Shown: positions 33,230 to 41,660 of the stretch, one piece after another
How the letters are laid out: each line of letters opens with the position of its first letter
Numbering within the stretch: the stretch's first letter is position 1
Assembly: GCA_022072165.1 (NCBI GenBank)
Contig: JAJVIF010000001.1
Location: 1,178,001 to 1,242,000 of the forward strand
Direction: 5' to 3'
Source: a bacterium
GTDB lineage: Bacteria; JAJVIF01
DNA: 64,000 nucleotides
The notes under the pieces: model-generated
Database searches by the model: none
Seen by the model: the letters and a program-made list of their open reading frames with translations, nothing else
Told to the model about the DNA's origin: nothing
Program-made: the position numbers and the translations under genes

Positions 33230-33907
33230 ATGACACAGGAACAGGCGCTGGTAGTCCTGGTTCGTCCGCAGGCCGGCTGGTCGCGGACCGCGTCGGCGAT
33301 GGCGAGTCCGGACCCACAGGCTGCGGCACGTGCCGCCGCACTGACGGCCCATGCCTGGAGTCTGGCGCTGCAGGTCCAGGCCCGGCAGATCGCCCATGCC
33401 TGGGCGGCGGTGGATCCGCCGGAAGCCTTTCGCGCGCAGGAGCCCTGGCTGCAGGGGGGGACCGGTGTCCTGCCCTGCGATGCCCCGCAGCCCGGCGATC
33501 GCCTGCTCCAGCTTTTCCGGGCCCTCTTTCGCGAGGGCTACAGCCGGGTCATCTGCATCAGCACCCAGTGCCTTGGGGTTTCGACTGCCGTCATCGCCGG
33601 CGGATTCCAGGGACTCCTCGCCTCCCAACTGGTGGTGGGACCAACCGCCGATAGTGGCCTCTGGCTCCTGGGGATGCGCCAATTGCAACGACGTGTGCTT
33701 GAAGGGGTCCGTTGGGATCAGCCACAGATTTTTGAACATCTGGTACAGCAGAGCGCGATGGCGACACTCTCTTCTCTCATTCTGCCGACTCAAATTGCCC
33801 TGGAGTCCCCGGAGGATGCCCGGGCGATTCTGGGCATGAGCTACGCCGATCGTCTGCCGCCGGGTATCCAGACCCTGCTGCGTGAAACTGGCGAACTGGT
33901 CTCTTAG
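33230..33907 (+). CDS. DUF2064 (TIGR04282) glycosyltransferase-like protein
   Basis: A 225-residue protein of the GT-A-like DUF2064 group, often called rSAM/selenodomain-associated transferase 1. Features include ALVVLVRPQAGWSR at the N-terminus, ALTAHAWSLALQVQ, GDRLLQLFRALFREGYSRVICISTQCLG (variant of GDLGxRL...VIGTDxP), VVGPTADSGLWLLGMR (variant of GPxxDGGYYLIG) and LPTQIALESPEDA. Several acidic residues of the metal-binding motif are replaced (Asp to Gln in ISTQCLG), so activity may be altered. ATG 33230 has GGGAG 5 nt upstream; the frame is open upstream. Its stop directly abuts the stop of the convergent gene. Confidence 0.7.
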   Translation: MTQEQALVVLVRPQAGWSRTASAMASPDPQAAARAAALTAHAWSLALQVQARQIAHAWAAVDPPEAFRAQEPWLQGGTGVLPCDAPQPGDRLLQLFRALFREGYSRVICISTQCLGVSTAVIAGGFQGLLASQLVVGPTADSGLWLLGMRQLQRRVLEGVRWDQPQIFEHLVQQSAMATLSSLILPTQIALESPEDARAILGMSYADRLPPGIQTLLRETGELVS

Positions 33908-34702
33908 CTAAGTGGCGGCGATCCGCACCGACGCATCCAGGGCGAGTTGCAGTTGGGTTGCCGCATTTCCCTGGACCTGGGCAAGTTCAATGTAGCCCAC
34001 GGAGTTCACCACACAGACCAGCGCGCCGACTTCGTTCCCGTAGCTGGGCTGGATGCCCTGCACGCACTGCTCGCCGACCGTCACCTGCACCTGACTCGGG
34101 ATCAGCCCGGCACCGGTGAGATCGGCAAAACGGATGTTGGTCCAGCAGTTGCCGAAGCGATCGACATAGAGCAATTGCCCCACGACCGTGCCAGGGGCGA
34201 CCTCCGGACGAGGCCAGGGGAGTCGTCGCAAGATGCCCGGGTCCATCGGTGGACCGGCCAGCGCCGGATCATGCCCCAGCGCGAGATGGGCGGCGACAGG
34301 CGCGATGATGTCGCGTCCGTGAAAAGTCGGATGCGGATGGGGGGCGGTCCAGACTCCGGGGAGCACACGCCAGGCCTGCGATGGCGGGCCATACATTTCG
34401 AGCATGGGGGTCAGCAGTCCGTTATCAGGTACCAGAAACCACTGCTCGCGCAGCGAGACGAGCACCAGATCCCGCTCGGTCCCGACTCCTGGATCGATGA
34501 CACCAGCATGGACAGTCCCCGGTCCACAAAGATCAAAGAGTGCGAGCCAGTTCAGCCCGGCAAGCCGGACATCGTAGGGGGGGATGTCGTGGGTGATGTC
34601 GATAATGCCGACCCCGGGGGCGAGTCGCCAAATCACGGCTTTCATGGCGGCGACAAAGGCATCCTGGGTCCCGAAGTCGGTTTGCAACGTGATCAGGCTC
34701 AT
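33908..34702 (-). CDS. S-adenosyl-L-methionine hydrolase (DUF62 family)
   Basis: A 264-residue DUF62/COG1912 enzyme. LITLQTDFGTQDAFVAAMKAVI opens the protein. DITHDIPPYDV, VIDPGVGTERDLVLV, LVPDNGLLTPML and TFHGRDIIAPVAAHLALG follow, then YVDRFGNCWTNI in the C-terminal barrel. The family triad Asp-Arg-His is present as D70, R77 and H128, which marks SAM hydroxide adenosyltransferases (SAM to adenosine and methionine) rather than halogenases. The start overlaps the DUF2723 gene stop by 4 nt, so it is translated as the last gene of that membrane-protein operon. Confidence 0.9.
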   Translation of the reverse strand: MSLITLQTDFGTQDAFVAAMKAVIWRLAPGVGIIDITHDIPPYDVRLAGLNWLALFDLCGPGTVHAGVIDPGVGTERDLVLVSLREQWFLVPDNGLLTPMLEMYGPPSQAWRVLPGVWTAPHPHPTFHGRDIIAPVAAHLALGHDPALAGPPMDPGILRRLPWPRPEVAPGTVVGQLLYVDRFGNCWTNIRFADLTGAGLIPSQVQVTVGEQCVQGIQPSYGNEVGALVCVVNSVGYIELAQVQGNAATQLQLALDASVRIAAT

Positions 34703-37668
34703 GGTGTCTCCTCCCCTTCCGCTGGTGGCACCTTATCTGGTTCAACGGGCGGCTCCGTTGCCGGACTCCCACCGGGAATCGTAAATTGACTACCACCGGG
34801 GACACCCGCCGGAGGCGCGCTTTTCTCGGCCTGCCAGGACTGCTGCAGCTGGGTCGCGAGACTGTTGCCGGGATCGATGATCAGTGCTTCGGTCACGAGT
34901 CGCTGAGCTTCGGCACGATTCCGTTGCGCATTCCGGACCACCGCCAGATTTGCCCGGGCCCGGGCGGCCTCCATCGGGAAGTCCTGCGGAGGCAGCTTAT
35001 GGACAAGGTAGTTGTAGGCTGCTGCCGCATTGTCCAGCTGGCCCAGATTGAGCTTCACATCCCCCAGCAGCCCCCATGACGTCGAGGCCAGTTCGGGGTT
35101 GTGGATGAACGGGAGTTTGACTGCGTGGGTCAGCCAGCCATCAGCCTGCAACAGCGCTTCCAGATGCTGATCCCGTAGCGCCTCAAACTCAGGGGACGAG
35201 CGGGCTTCATCGCCGGTCTGGGCCATCGCCTGAATGGCATCGTCCAGATCTGTCGACTGCCGGTAATACTGCAGGGCATGCTGAACAAAGAGGTCCTGGA
35301 ACCGGGCCAGAATCTCCTCTTCCTGGGCATCGAAAGCGACACCTGCCGGATCGATGGCGACACCGGTTTCCTGCTTCCGGACCGTTAGCACCCCTCGCCA
35401 GTCATAAAAGCTCCACCAGTCCCGATCAGCCAGGATGATGTCGAGTACCGGGGGCTGTGGGACCTGATAGACCACTCGCCCTTCCGCATCGGCCATCGCG
35501 ATGAGGTCCGGATCATCCATCCCCAGTGGCGAAGGCGCAGGTCCTCGCAGGGTGCCATCCGGCTGCCGTGACAGGGGGCCGATGTCTTCGATGGGAGCCA
35601 GCGTTGCCGCGCCATCGCTGTCAGCAGGTTGTCCTGCTGCAAGATTCATGCTCGCGGCAAATCGGGGGGACTGTTCGTACAGCAGGACCGTCAGGTACTC
35701 ACTGAGCAACTGCAGCGCGGAAGGATCCAGCCGATCCCATTCCGCTTCCTGTCCCTGTGTCTGCAGGACATTCTGGATCGCGATGGGCTCATATTCCGGA
35801 ATCGGCTCCCACTTGTAGACCAGCCCATCCAGCGTCACCTGCCAGTGGCGGAAGAAGGGGACCTGGAGGAATTCCGGGCGAAAGAATGTGGTAGCCAGGT
35901 GCACCTGATGCGCCTTGTTGCTGGCGGCTCCCAGACGTCGGGCGGCGCGCTCCACGAGCTGCTGCTTCATGAAGTAGCCGATGATGTCGCGCTGCAACTC
36001 GGCTTCGGTTTTTCCCGCGAGTTCTTCGTAACTGGGAATCTGGTGAATCCAGTTGGAAAACTGCAGGTTCTCTTTGCGTTCTTCAGGATGCAGGTCCCAG
36101 TGCACCTGATCCAGATACCAAAAGAGAAACGTCTCATCACCTGTGTTGAGCACGAAAGTGTCGGGCTCCAGACTGGCGATCACATTTTGCAGGTAGACCC
36201 AGGAGATGTAGGACCCGCTCCGGTTGCCCACCGGCCAGTTGTTGTAGCCGTTCACCAGCACCAGACCACCCAGGGCGATGGTGAGCATCTGGCGAGAGAG
36301 CGCGAGCTTGTTCGCGGGGGGCATGGGGTCCTGCTCGCGCATCCGCCAGACATAGGCCGGCAGGTGATGCCAGATGGCCAGGGCTCCGACAAAAATCGAA
36401 AGGAGGAGGTAGTAGTGCCCCGGAATCAGCAACGGAGGCATTACCACCCGCAGATTGGTCTGCGGCGCGTTGAGGATGTCCCCGGACGGGACCGAGAGCA
36501 CGACAATCACAAAGAGCGCAAGACACCCCAAAAAGAGCCGGGCGAGCTGTTGGAGTAGTGGCAGATCGATCGCGCTCCGGAGCTCTGCTGGCAGATCCTC
36601 CGGGACCCTTGGACGCCAGAGAAAGGCTGCCCATAACGCCAGCAGGATTCCGAGCGCCAGGGTCCCCTGATCGCCGGACTCGAAGGCATCATGCGCCCGG
36701 GTGGGGTCCCCCACGAGGTACTTCAGGTAATGCTCCGCAACCTGCTGCCGCGTGGTGGGATTCTGAAACTGCGCTTTGTGCTTGTAGACATCCCGCAGGA
36801 TGATCTCCCGCACGACATAGTTGAACTCCTCCGCCGGAGTGTTCCACATCTGACGGTCCGCCGTGACCGGCGTCTTGCAGTCCACGAGCGGCAGATAGAG
36901 ATACAGGGTGATAACCGGCAGGATCAGCAGGATCCCGGCTTGCACCCACTCCGCGGTCGGCGAGAGCCGGGGTGTCGGGGCATCCGCCGTTGAGGGCTCG
37001 GGCGATGGGAACAGCGTGCGACGTTCCCACCAGATCCAGCCGAATATGAACGGGAAGAACATCAGGATCGACTGATGATGCGCCAGCGACAGACTCATGG
37101 CGAGCAGCAGCCAGTGCCACCAGCGTCGGGCGCCCGTGTCGATGTAGCGTGACGCCAGCCACCACTGCAGCGCCATGAAGAAGGTGTTGAGGGTGTAGAC
37201 CTCCGTGATGGTCGACTGCCACCAGAAGGCCCGACTGACTGCGATTCCGAGGGCGGCGATCAGCGCCAGGATCCGGACCTGCCCGACCCGTGCCAGCAGC
37301 AGATAGACAAACCCACAGGTGAGCGCTCCAAAAAAGCTGCTCATCAGGTTCATCCGCCAGGCGACTTCTGTTTCGCCTCCTGGCATCGGGAGCCGGGCGA
37401 ACAGCGCTCCCAGCAATGTGTAGAGAGGGTACCCCGGCGGATGCGCGATGCCGAAGGTCCAGCTGGCGACGGCAAAGTCGCCGGCATCACCGACATAGAG
37501 AGTTCGGCAGCAGGTGACGACAAACAGCAGGAGCGGGAGTCCGAAGGCCAGCCAGAGACCAGCCTGAGGGCTGATCCAGTCTGCAGCAGCCGGCGGTCGC
37601 GAAGGCACGACCACGGGTGGGTCTAGGGGCGATGAGTCCGTTGGTTCGGGGGGAATGGGGCTGTTCAC
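34699..37668 (-). CDS. DUF2723 GT-C membrane protein with C-terminal TPR region
   Basis: A 989-residue integral membrane protein. The N-terminal DUF2723 signature is CRTLYVGDAGDFAVASWTFGIAHPPGYPLYTLLGALFARLP, with the D-x-G-[DE] motif after helix 1. About 12 further helices follow to residue 490. A long soluble part ends in TPR-like helices (STSWGLLGDVKLNLGQLDNAAAAYNYLVHKLP; ARANLAVVRNAQRNRAEAQRLVTEALIIDPGN) and a Pro-rich tail. DUF2723 proteins are predicted GT-C transferases, some linked to protein O-mannosylation in Bacteroidetes. The start is GTG 37668, 9 nt after the preceding DUF2723 gene. Probably acts with its two neighbours on one periplasmic glycan. Confidence 0.8.
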   Translation of the reverse strand: MNSPIPPEPTDSSPLDPPVVVPSRPPAAADWISPQAGLWLAFGLPLLLFVVTCCRTLYVGDAGDFAVASWTFGIAHPPGYPLYTLLGALFARLPMPGGETEVAWRMNLMSSFFGALTCGFVYLLLARVGQVRILALIAALGIAVSRAFWWQSTITEVYTLNTFFMALQWWLASRYIDTGARRWWHWLLLAMSLSLAHHQSILMFFPFIFGWIWWERRTLFPSPEPSTADAPTPRLSPTAEWVQAGILLILPVITLYLYLPLVDCKTPVTADRQMWNTPAEEFNYVVREIILRDVYKHKAQFQNPTTRQQVAEHYLKYLVGDPTRAHDAFESGDQGTLALGILLALWAAFLWRPRVPEDLPAELRSAIDLPLLQQLARLFLGCLALFVIVVLSVPSGDILNAPQTNLRVVMPPLLIPGHYYLLLSIFVGALAIWHHLPAYVWRMREQDPMPPANKLALSRQMLTIALGGLVLVNGYNNWPVGNRSGSYISWVYLQNVIASLEPDTFVLNTGDETFLFWYLDQVHWDLHPEERKENLQFSNWIHQIPSYEELAGKTEAELQRDIIGYFMKQQLVERAARRLGAASNKAHQVHLATTFFRPEFLQVPFFRHWQVTLDGLVYKWEPIPEYEPIAIQNVLQTQGQEAEWDRLDPSALQLLSEYLTVLLYEQSPRFAASMNLAAGQPADSDGAATLAPIEDIGPLSRQPDGTLRGPAPSPLGMDDPDLIAMADAEGRVVYQVPQPPVLDIILADRDWWSFYDWRGVLTVRKQETGVAIDPAGVAFDAQEEEILARFQDLFVQHALQYYRQSTDLDDAIQAMAQTGDEARSSPEFEALRDQHLEALLQADGWLTHAVKLPFIHNPELASTSWGLLGDVKLNLGQLDNAAAAYNYLVHKLPPQDFPMEAARARANLAVVRNAQRNRAEAQRLVTEALIIDPGNSLATQLQQSWQAEKSAPPAGVPGGSQFTIPGGSPATEPPVEPDKVPPAEGEETP

Positions 37669-37677
37669 GGGCGACTC

Positions 37678-39870
37678 TTAGGGTACTCCACCTGTCCGGG
37701 CATGGAGGTCCTGCTGCAGGAGTCGCGCGGCGGCAGCATCAGGAGCGGTCCGCAGGATCTCGCTCAGCAGTTGTTGCGCGGCGGGCACATCCCCTGAGGC
37801 TGCCAGCAGACGCGCCAGCGTGGTGGCTTCCTGCACCCAAATCGACAGCAACGTGCTCTCCGCGAAGCCCCCCATGCTTTCCGCTTCCAGGAGCTGTACA
37901 AACCGACTCTGCCAACGGACCGCCCGCGACAGCTCGCCCAGTTGCTCCGCGATCAGCACGGCGGGAGGGTAATGCTCGAACATCATCGGACCGAGTGCGA
38001 TAGCCCGCTCATACAGGTCCAGCGCGAGTTCCAGTTCATCGAGCTGATTCATAATCCGGGCGGTGGACACGATGCCCGTGAGATACCGGGCCAGGAGGTA
38101 TGCCTGTTCATAGTCCTGGCCGTACCGCTGCTGCCAGCGCTCGTATTCGGCCATCCCCGATTCGCCCCGGAGGTAGAACTTGCCGACACTCCGGAGGGTG
38201 GTCACGGACAATTCCGCCTGCTGATCGACCGCCCGCCATGCCAGGGGCTGCGGCAACCAGCCGACCCCCAGCGCTCTGAAATCGAAGGGGGGATAGAGCG
38301 GCTCCAGATACCCAGGGTCATAGAACGTGCTGAGTATCGGACGCTCCGGCAGATGGGTCGCGATATAGGCTTTCAGCCGCTCCGGCAGAGCCGCGCCAGA
38401 GTCGGGAGGGACCGCCAGGTCCGGGTACCGGGTCGCGAGGTCACGGAAGATCCAGCCCGCCCAGTACTCGTCACGGGGGGTCGTGGGGAAATAGGCCAGG
38501 ACCGGAATGACATCCGGGCGGAGTCCCTCAACACGCTGCAGATACCAAAGGACAAAGAGGTCGTCCATGTCGCAGAGCAGGAGGGTGTTTTGCGGCGCGG
38601 CGGTGAGCAGCGTGGTGTAGCTGTCCCGCACCAGCGTGTCCCCCGCCCGATTGTTCGCGACCGCACTCTGGCCTCCCGTGATGAGAATGCCGAGGACCAG
38701 CACCAGCTCCAGCACCGGCTTGAGCAATGGCCCGAGATGCTTTCGATGTGGGCTCGCGGACTGCGATTCCAGCAACGCCTGATACCCCGTCGGCACCAGC
38801 AACCACAGAGAAAGCCAGACCGGGAGATAGTAGGGATCGAGTTTCGCAAGGCTACTGATTCCCGGATGGGTGAAGAGCAATAAGACGCCGGGATAAAGCA
38901 GACTCGCCCAGCCCCAGATCCGCTGCGACACGTCGCCCGATTGCCCTGACAGCACAACCCAGAGTCCCGTGAGCGCCAGGACCACCGGGAGCCCCATTTC
39001 CGATGGATGCCCCGTGATGCCCAAAATCTGATGCCACACCTCCCCAAAGAGGAGCTCCAGCAGATAGTTCACATGCAGGAGCGGACTCCCGGCGGAGACC
39101 TGCTGACTGACCGGGAGCAGCGTGAACTGCAACCATGCACTCAACGTGTTGGGATGTCCCCACGCCAGGACATCCGGACGTTGCGCCGACAGGAACGTCT
39201 GGAAATAGAGGAGGCACGGGAGTCCGGCAGCCAGAAGCGCCTGCCGAACGCGCAGCCGACGTGTCGCCCTCGGCCAGGTCGAAGCGGTGAGGATCAGCGC
39301 CGGAGCCAGGGCCAGGATGCTGGTCTGATGGGTTGTCAGCGCCAGTCCACCGATAGCCCAGGTGAGCGGACGCAATTTGGATTCGCGCAGGTCCGTGTCG
39401 AGCCAGTACCAAAAGCAGGCTAAGACCAGCAGATTGAGCCCATAGACCTCCGCCTCGACACTCTGTGCCCAGTAAGTCGGACCCGCCCCCAACCCCAGCG
39501 CGACAAAGCCCGCGAAAATTGGGTGAATCGCCCGCCGGACCAACAGGCCGTAGACCACCATGCAGGCACCGACACCGCAGAACATGGAGAGCGCATTCAT
39601 CCGAAAAGCCGGGTCCGGCCCGGCCGGCAGATGGGTCACCAGGTAGCCGACGAGGGTGTACAGGGGATACCCAGGGGCGTGGGGGACGCCCAGTTCCCAG
39701 GCGGCGGTGATCAGTTCACCGGCATCGCCAGCCGTGATGGTCGGGGCGAGCGTGAAGCCATATGCGCAAAGAAGGATGAGCGCAGTGAGCCACCCCATCC
39801 CCAGCACCAGATGGCGTCGTTCGGTCGCTGCCGGAGCCGGCGGCGGGGCGGAAGCAGCGTCCTCACTCAT
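37678..39870 (-). CDS. DUF2723 GT-C membrane protein
   Basis: A 730-residue paralogue of the next gene. The signature reads TLAPTITAGDAGELITAAWELGVPHAPGYPLYTLVGYLVTHLP, followed by RMNALSMFCGVGACMVVYGLLVRR and about ten helices. A soluble C-terminal third contains LLCDMDDLFVLWYLQRVEGLRPDVIPVLAYFPTTPRDEYW and helical repeats at the end. The Asp-rich GDAGE motif is the presumed catalytic site for a polyprenyl-phosphate sugar. It overlaps the upstream GT-C gene by 8 nt and precedes the larger DUF2723 gene by 9 nt. Confidence 0.8.
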   Translation of the reverse strand: MSEDAASAPPPAPAATERRHLVLGMGWLTALILLCAYGFTLAPTITAGDAGELITAAWELGVPHAPGYPLYTLVGYLVTHLPAGPDPAFRMNALSMFCGVGACMVVYGLLVRRAIHPIFAGFVALGLGAGPTYWAQSVEAEVYGLNLLVLACFWYWLDTDLRESKLRPLTWAIGGLALTTHQTSILALAPALILTASTWPRATRRLRVRQALLAAGLPCLLYFQTFLSAQRPDVLAWGHPNTLSAWLQFTLLPVSQQVSAGSPLLHVNYLLELLFGEVWHQILGITGHPSEMGLPVVLALTGLWVVLSGQSGDVSQRIWGWASLLYPGVLLLFTHPGISSLAKLDPYYLPVWLSLWLLVPTGYQALLESQSASPHRKHLGPLLKPVLELVLVLGILITGGQSAVANNRAGDTLVRDSYTTLLTAAPQNTLLLCDMDDLFVLWYLQRVEGLRPDVIPVLAYFPTTPRDEYWAGWIFRDLATRYPDLAVPPDSGAALPERLKAYIATHLPERPILSTFYDPGYLEPLYPPFDFRALGVGWLPQPLAWRAVDQQAELSVTTLRSVGKFYLRGESGMAEYERWQQRYGQDYEQAYLLARYLTGIVSTARIMNQLDELELALDLYERAIALGPMMFEHYPPAVLIAEQLGELSRAVRWQSRFVQLLEAESMGGFAESTLLSIWVQEATTLARLLAASGDVPAAQQLLSEILRTAPDAAAARLLQQDLHARTGGVP

Positions 39871-41476
39871 TACGGGGCGATTGTAGGGGGTCTGACGTTG
39901 CCGGCCCGGACCGGGGCACCATCACGATCCATTCCCGACGGAACGGCACCCCCACCACAGGTCGATAGTGGGACTGGAGAGCCTGCTGCATCGCGGGGGT
40001 CCATCGATCCCACCCAGCGCCCCGTCCGCGATCCACCGCCCGGGCGGGGTCCGGGAGCTCCAGCACGATCACGACCGGAATCTTCCGGGCGTTGAGCTGT
40101 TCGACCAGCGGCGTGTCATCCCAGACGCCCTCGCGTTCCAGCTCCGCCATGATGAACGGGTTGTAGCCCACTTCTTTGCCCGCGAGCGCGACAATGCCTT
40201 CTTCTTCCGACAGGATCACGCCCTGGACCTGCTGCAACTGGAGCAACAGTTCGGTGCCGTTCGCCAGGTCATAGCGTGTGGGACGGTAGCTGCCGGCCCG
40301 CGGATTCTGGACCACCGCCGATTGCAACAGCACCATCAGACTGCCCGCCATCACCCACGCCGGCCACTGTCCTTCCCCCGTCCTCCAGTACCGGAACGCG
40401 AGTCCGGTCACCAGGATGCCACCGAGAATCGGTTCCAGGAAGTAGTTCATGTCACTGCCGACTTTGCCCGAGAGCAGCCCTGTGGCAAGTGCCAGAGGCG
40501 CGTAGATCACCGGCAGGGTCCAGCCTTCCTCCCGACGGAGGGTCCACCAGGCGAGGCCTGCCAGCACCAGCCAGAGGCTGCTGTGCCGCATGAAAAAGCC
40601 CCAGGTTCCCAGCAGACGATCCGGTAGCCAGCGCGTCTTGGTGTAGGCCGTGATGTGCAGCCAAAAGTCGGGGCCGTAGGTGATTTGGAGCGCCAGGGCC
40701 ATGATGAGACCGGTTGCTGCGGCGACTCCCAGGAACATGGTGAAGCGACGATCCTTCGCCAGCCAGAGCGTCAGTGCAATCGCGACCACCGGGACAATTG
40801 CCGATTGCCGAAAAAGAAACGCCAGCACTCCCACGACAGCAGAGGCACCAAGCCAGCGGCGATCTGTCGGCTCAGACAGGCCTCGCTGAGCCAGCCAGAG
40901 CGCAGCGATGCCACACAGGAGGGCGGGCCAGTCCGCCCGGGTCAGGGGACACATGAAAAAGACGGCTGGCTGAGCGATCCAAAGGGTCAGACCCAGGGCG
41001 ACTTCACTCCAGGTCGCTCCCCGACCTCGCCAGAGTGCTGTCATGAGCCCCCCGATCCCCAGCGCCATCAGCAGGACCAGGCCTCTGGCGCGCGGCAGGT
41101 GATGCGCGAAGGTCGCCGCTTTTACCCCAACACTCCGCTCATCGTCATCAGCTGCACCAGGGACCGGCAGCAGGGCAGGCTGGCGATACTCGCGTCCCAG
41201 CGCTCCCTCCAGGCCGTTGAGGAGGACCGGAAAGGCGGGAGGATAGTTGTCCACGACATGGGGCCACTCATCGATCGGACCATAGAGGCGTCCGCCGATG
41301 CTCAGGCGATGGACCTGGCCGAGGACATACCCCTCGGTTTCATCGAGGCTGAAGGGGTACTGGACATAGAGGGCGGTATGCGCGACAAACGGAATCCAGG
41401 CCACGAGACTCACCGCCATCAGCAGCCACAACAACGGCCATCTGGCCGGCGGGGATGGGGTCGGGAGGGCCGCCAT
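39863..41476 (-). CDS. GT-C type membrane glycosyltransferase
   Basis: A 537-residue multi-spanning protein, first of the three-gene GT-C unit. After helix 1 the loop reads QYPFSLDETEGYVLGQVHRLSIGGRLYGPIDEWPHVVDNYPPAFPVLL, with the DE pair and the YPPAFP element typical of ArnT/PMT-like GT-C enzymes. Ten or more helices follow, ending in a soluble domain with VQGVILSEEEGIVALAGKEVGYNPF. TACACT lies 16 nt before ATG 41476 on the minus strand. Together with the DUF2723 pair it suggests glycan transfer at the periplasmic face of the inner membrane. Confidence 0.75.
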   Translation of the reverse strand: MAALPTPSPPARWPLLWLLMAVSLVAWIPFVAHTALYVQYPFSLDETEGYVLGQVHRLSIGGRLYGPIDEWPHVVDNYPPAFPVLLNGLEGALGREYRQPALLPVPGAADDDERSVGVKAATFAHHLPRARGLVLLMALGIGGLMTALWRGRGATWSEVALGLTLWIAQPAVFFMCPLTRADWPALLCGIAALWLAQRGLSEPTDRRWLGASAVVGVLAFLFRQSAIVPVVAIALTLWLAKDRRFTMFLGVAAATGLIMALALQITYGPDFWLHITAYTKTRWLPDRLLGTWGFFMRHSSLWLVLAGLAWWTLRREEGWTLPVIYAPLALATGLLSGKVGSDMNYFLEPILGGILVTGLAFRYWRTGEGQWPAWVMAGSLMVLLQSAVVQNPRAGSYRPTRYDLANGTELLLQLQQVQGVILSEEEGIVALAGKEVGYNPFIMAELEREGVWDDTPLVEQLNARKIPVVIVLELPDPARAVDRGRGAGWDRWTPAMQQALQSHYRPVVGVPFRREWIVMVPRSGPATSDPLQSPRNE

Positions 41477-41492
41477 AGATGCTATGAAGGCG

Positions 41493-41498
41493 AGTGTA
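41493..41498 (-). promoter_or_regulatory. -10 box TACACT upstream of the GT-C operon
   Basis: TACACT on the minus strand, 16 nt before ATG 41476. An in-frame ATA sits exactly 7 nt after the box, where other genes here have their start codon. Confidence 0.35.
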
Positions 41499-41560
41499 GC
41501 ATCCAGTTTGAATCACTCTGAATCTTCTTACGACGCACTGTCGGATGCCTCGTCTGCCGG

Positions 41561-41566
41561 TATACT
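41561..41566 (+). promoter_or_regulatory. -10 box TATACT of pilB
   Basis: CCGG-TATACTCTG, about 95 nt before GTG 41661. The pilT promoter has the same TATACTCTG string (45308-45316). Confidence 0.5.
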
Positions 41567-41660
41567 CTGCCGCTACAGTGCTGACCAGACGGTGTCGCAC
41601 TTACACCCCACCTGGGGTGCGCCAGGGCGTGACATCCAGAATCGTTCGAGGTACTACAGC

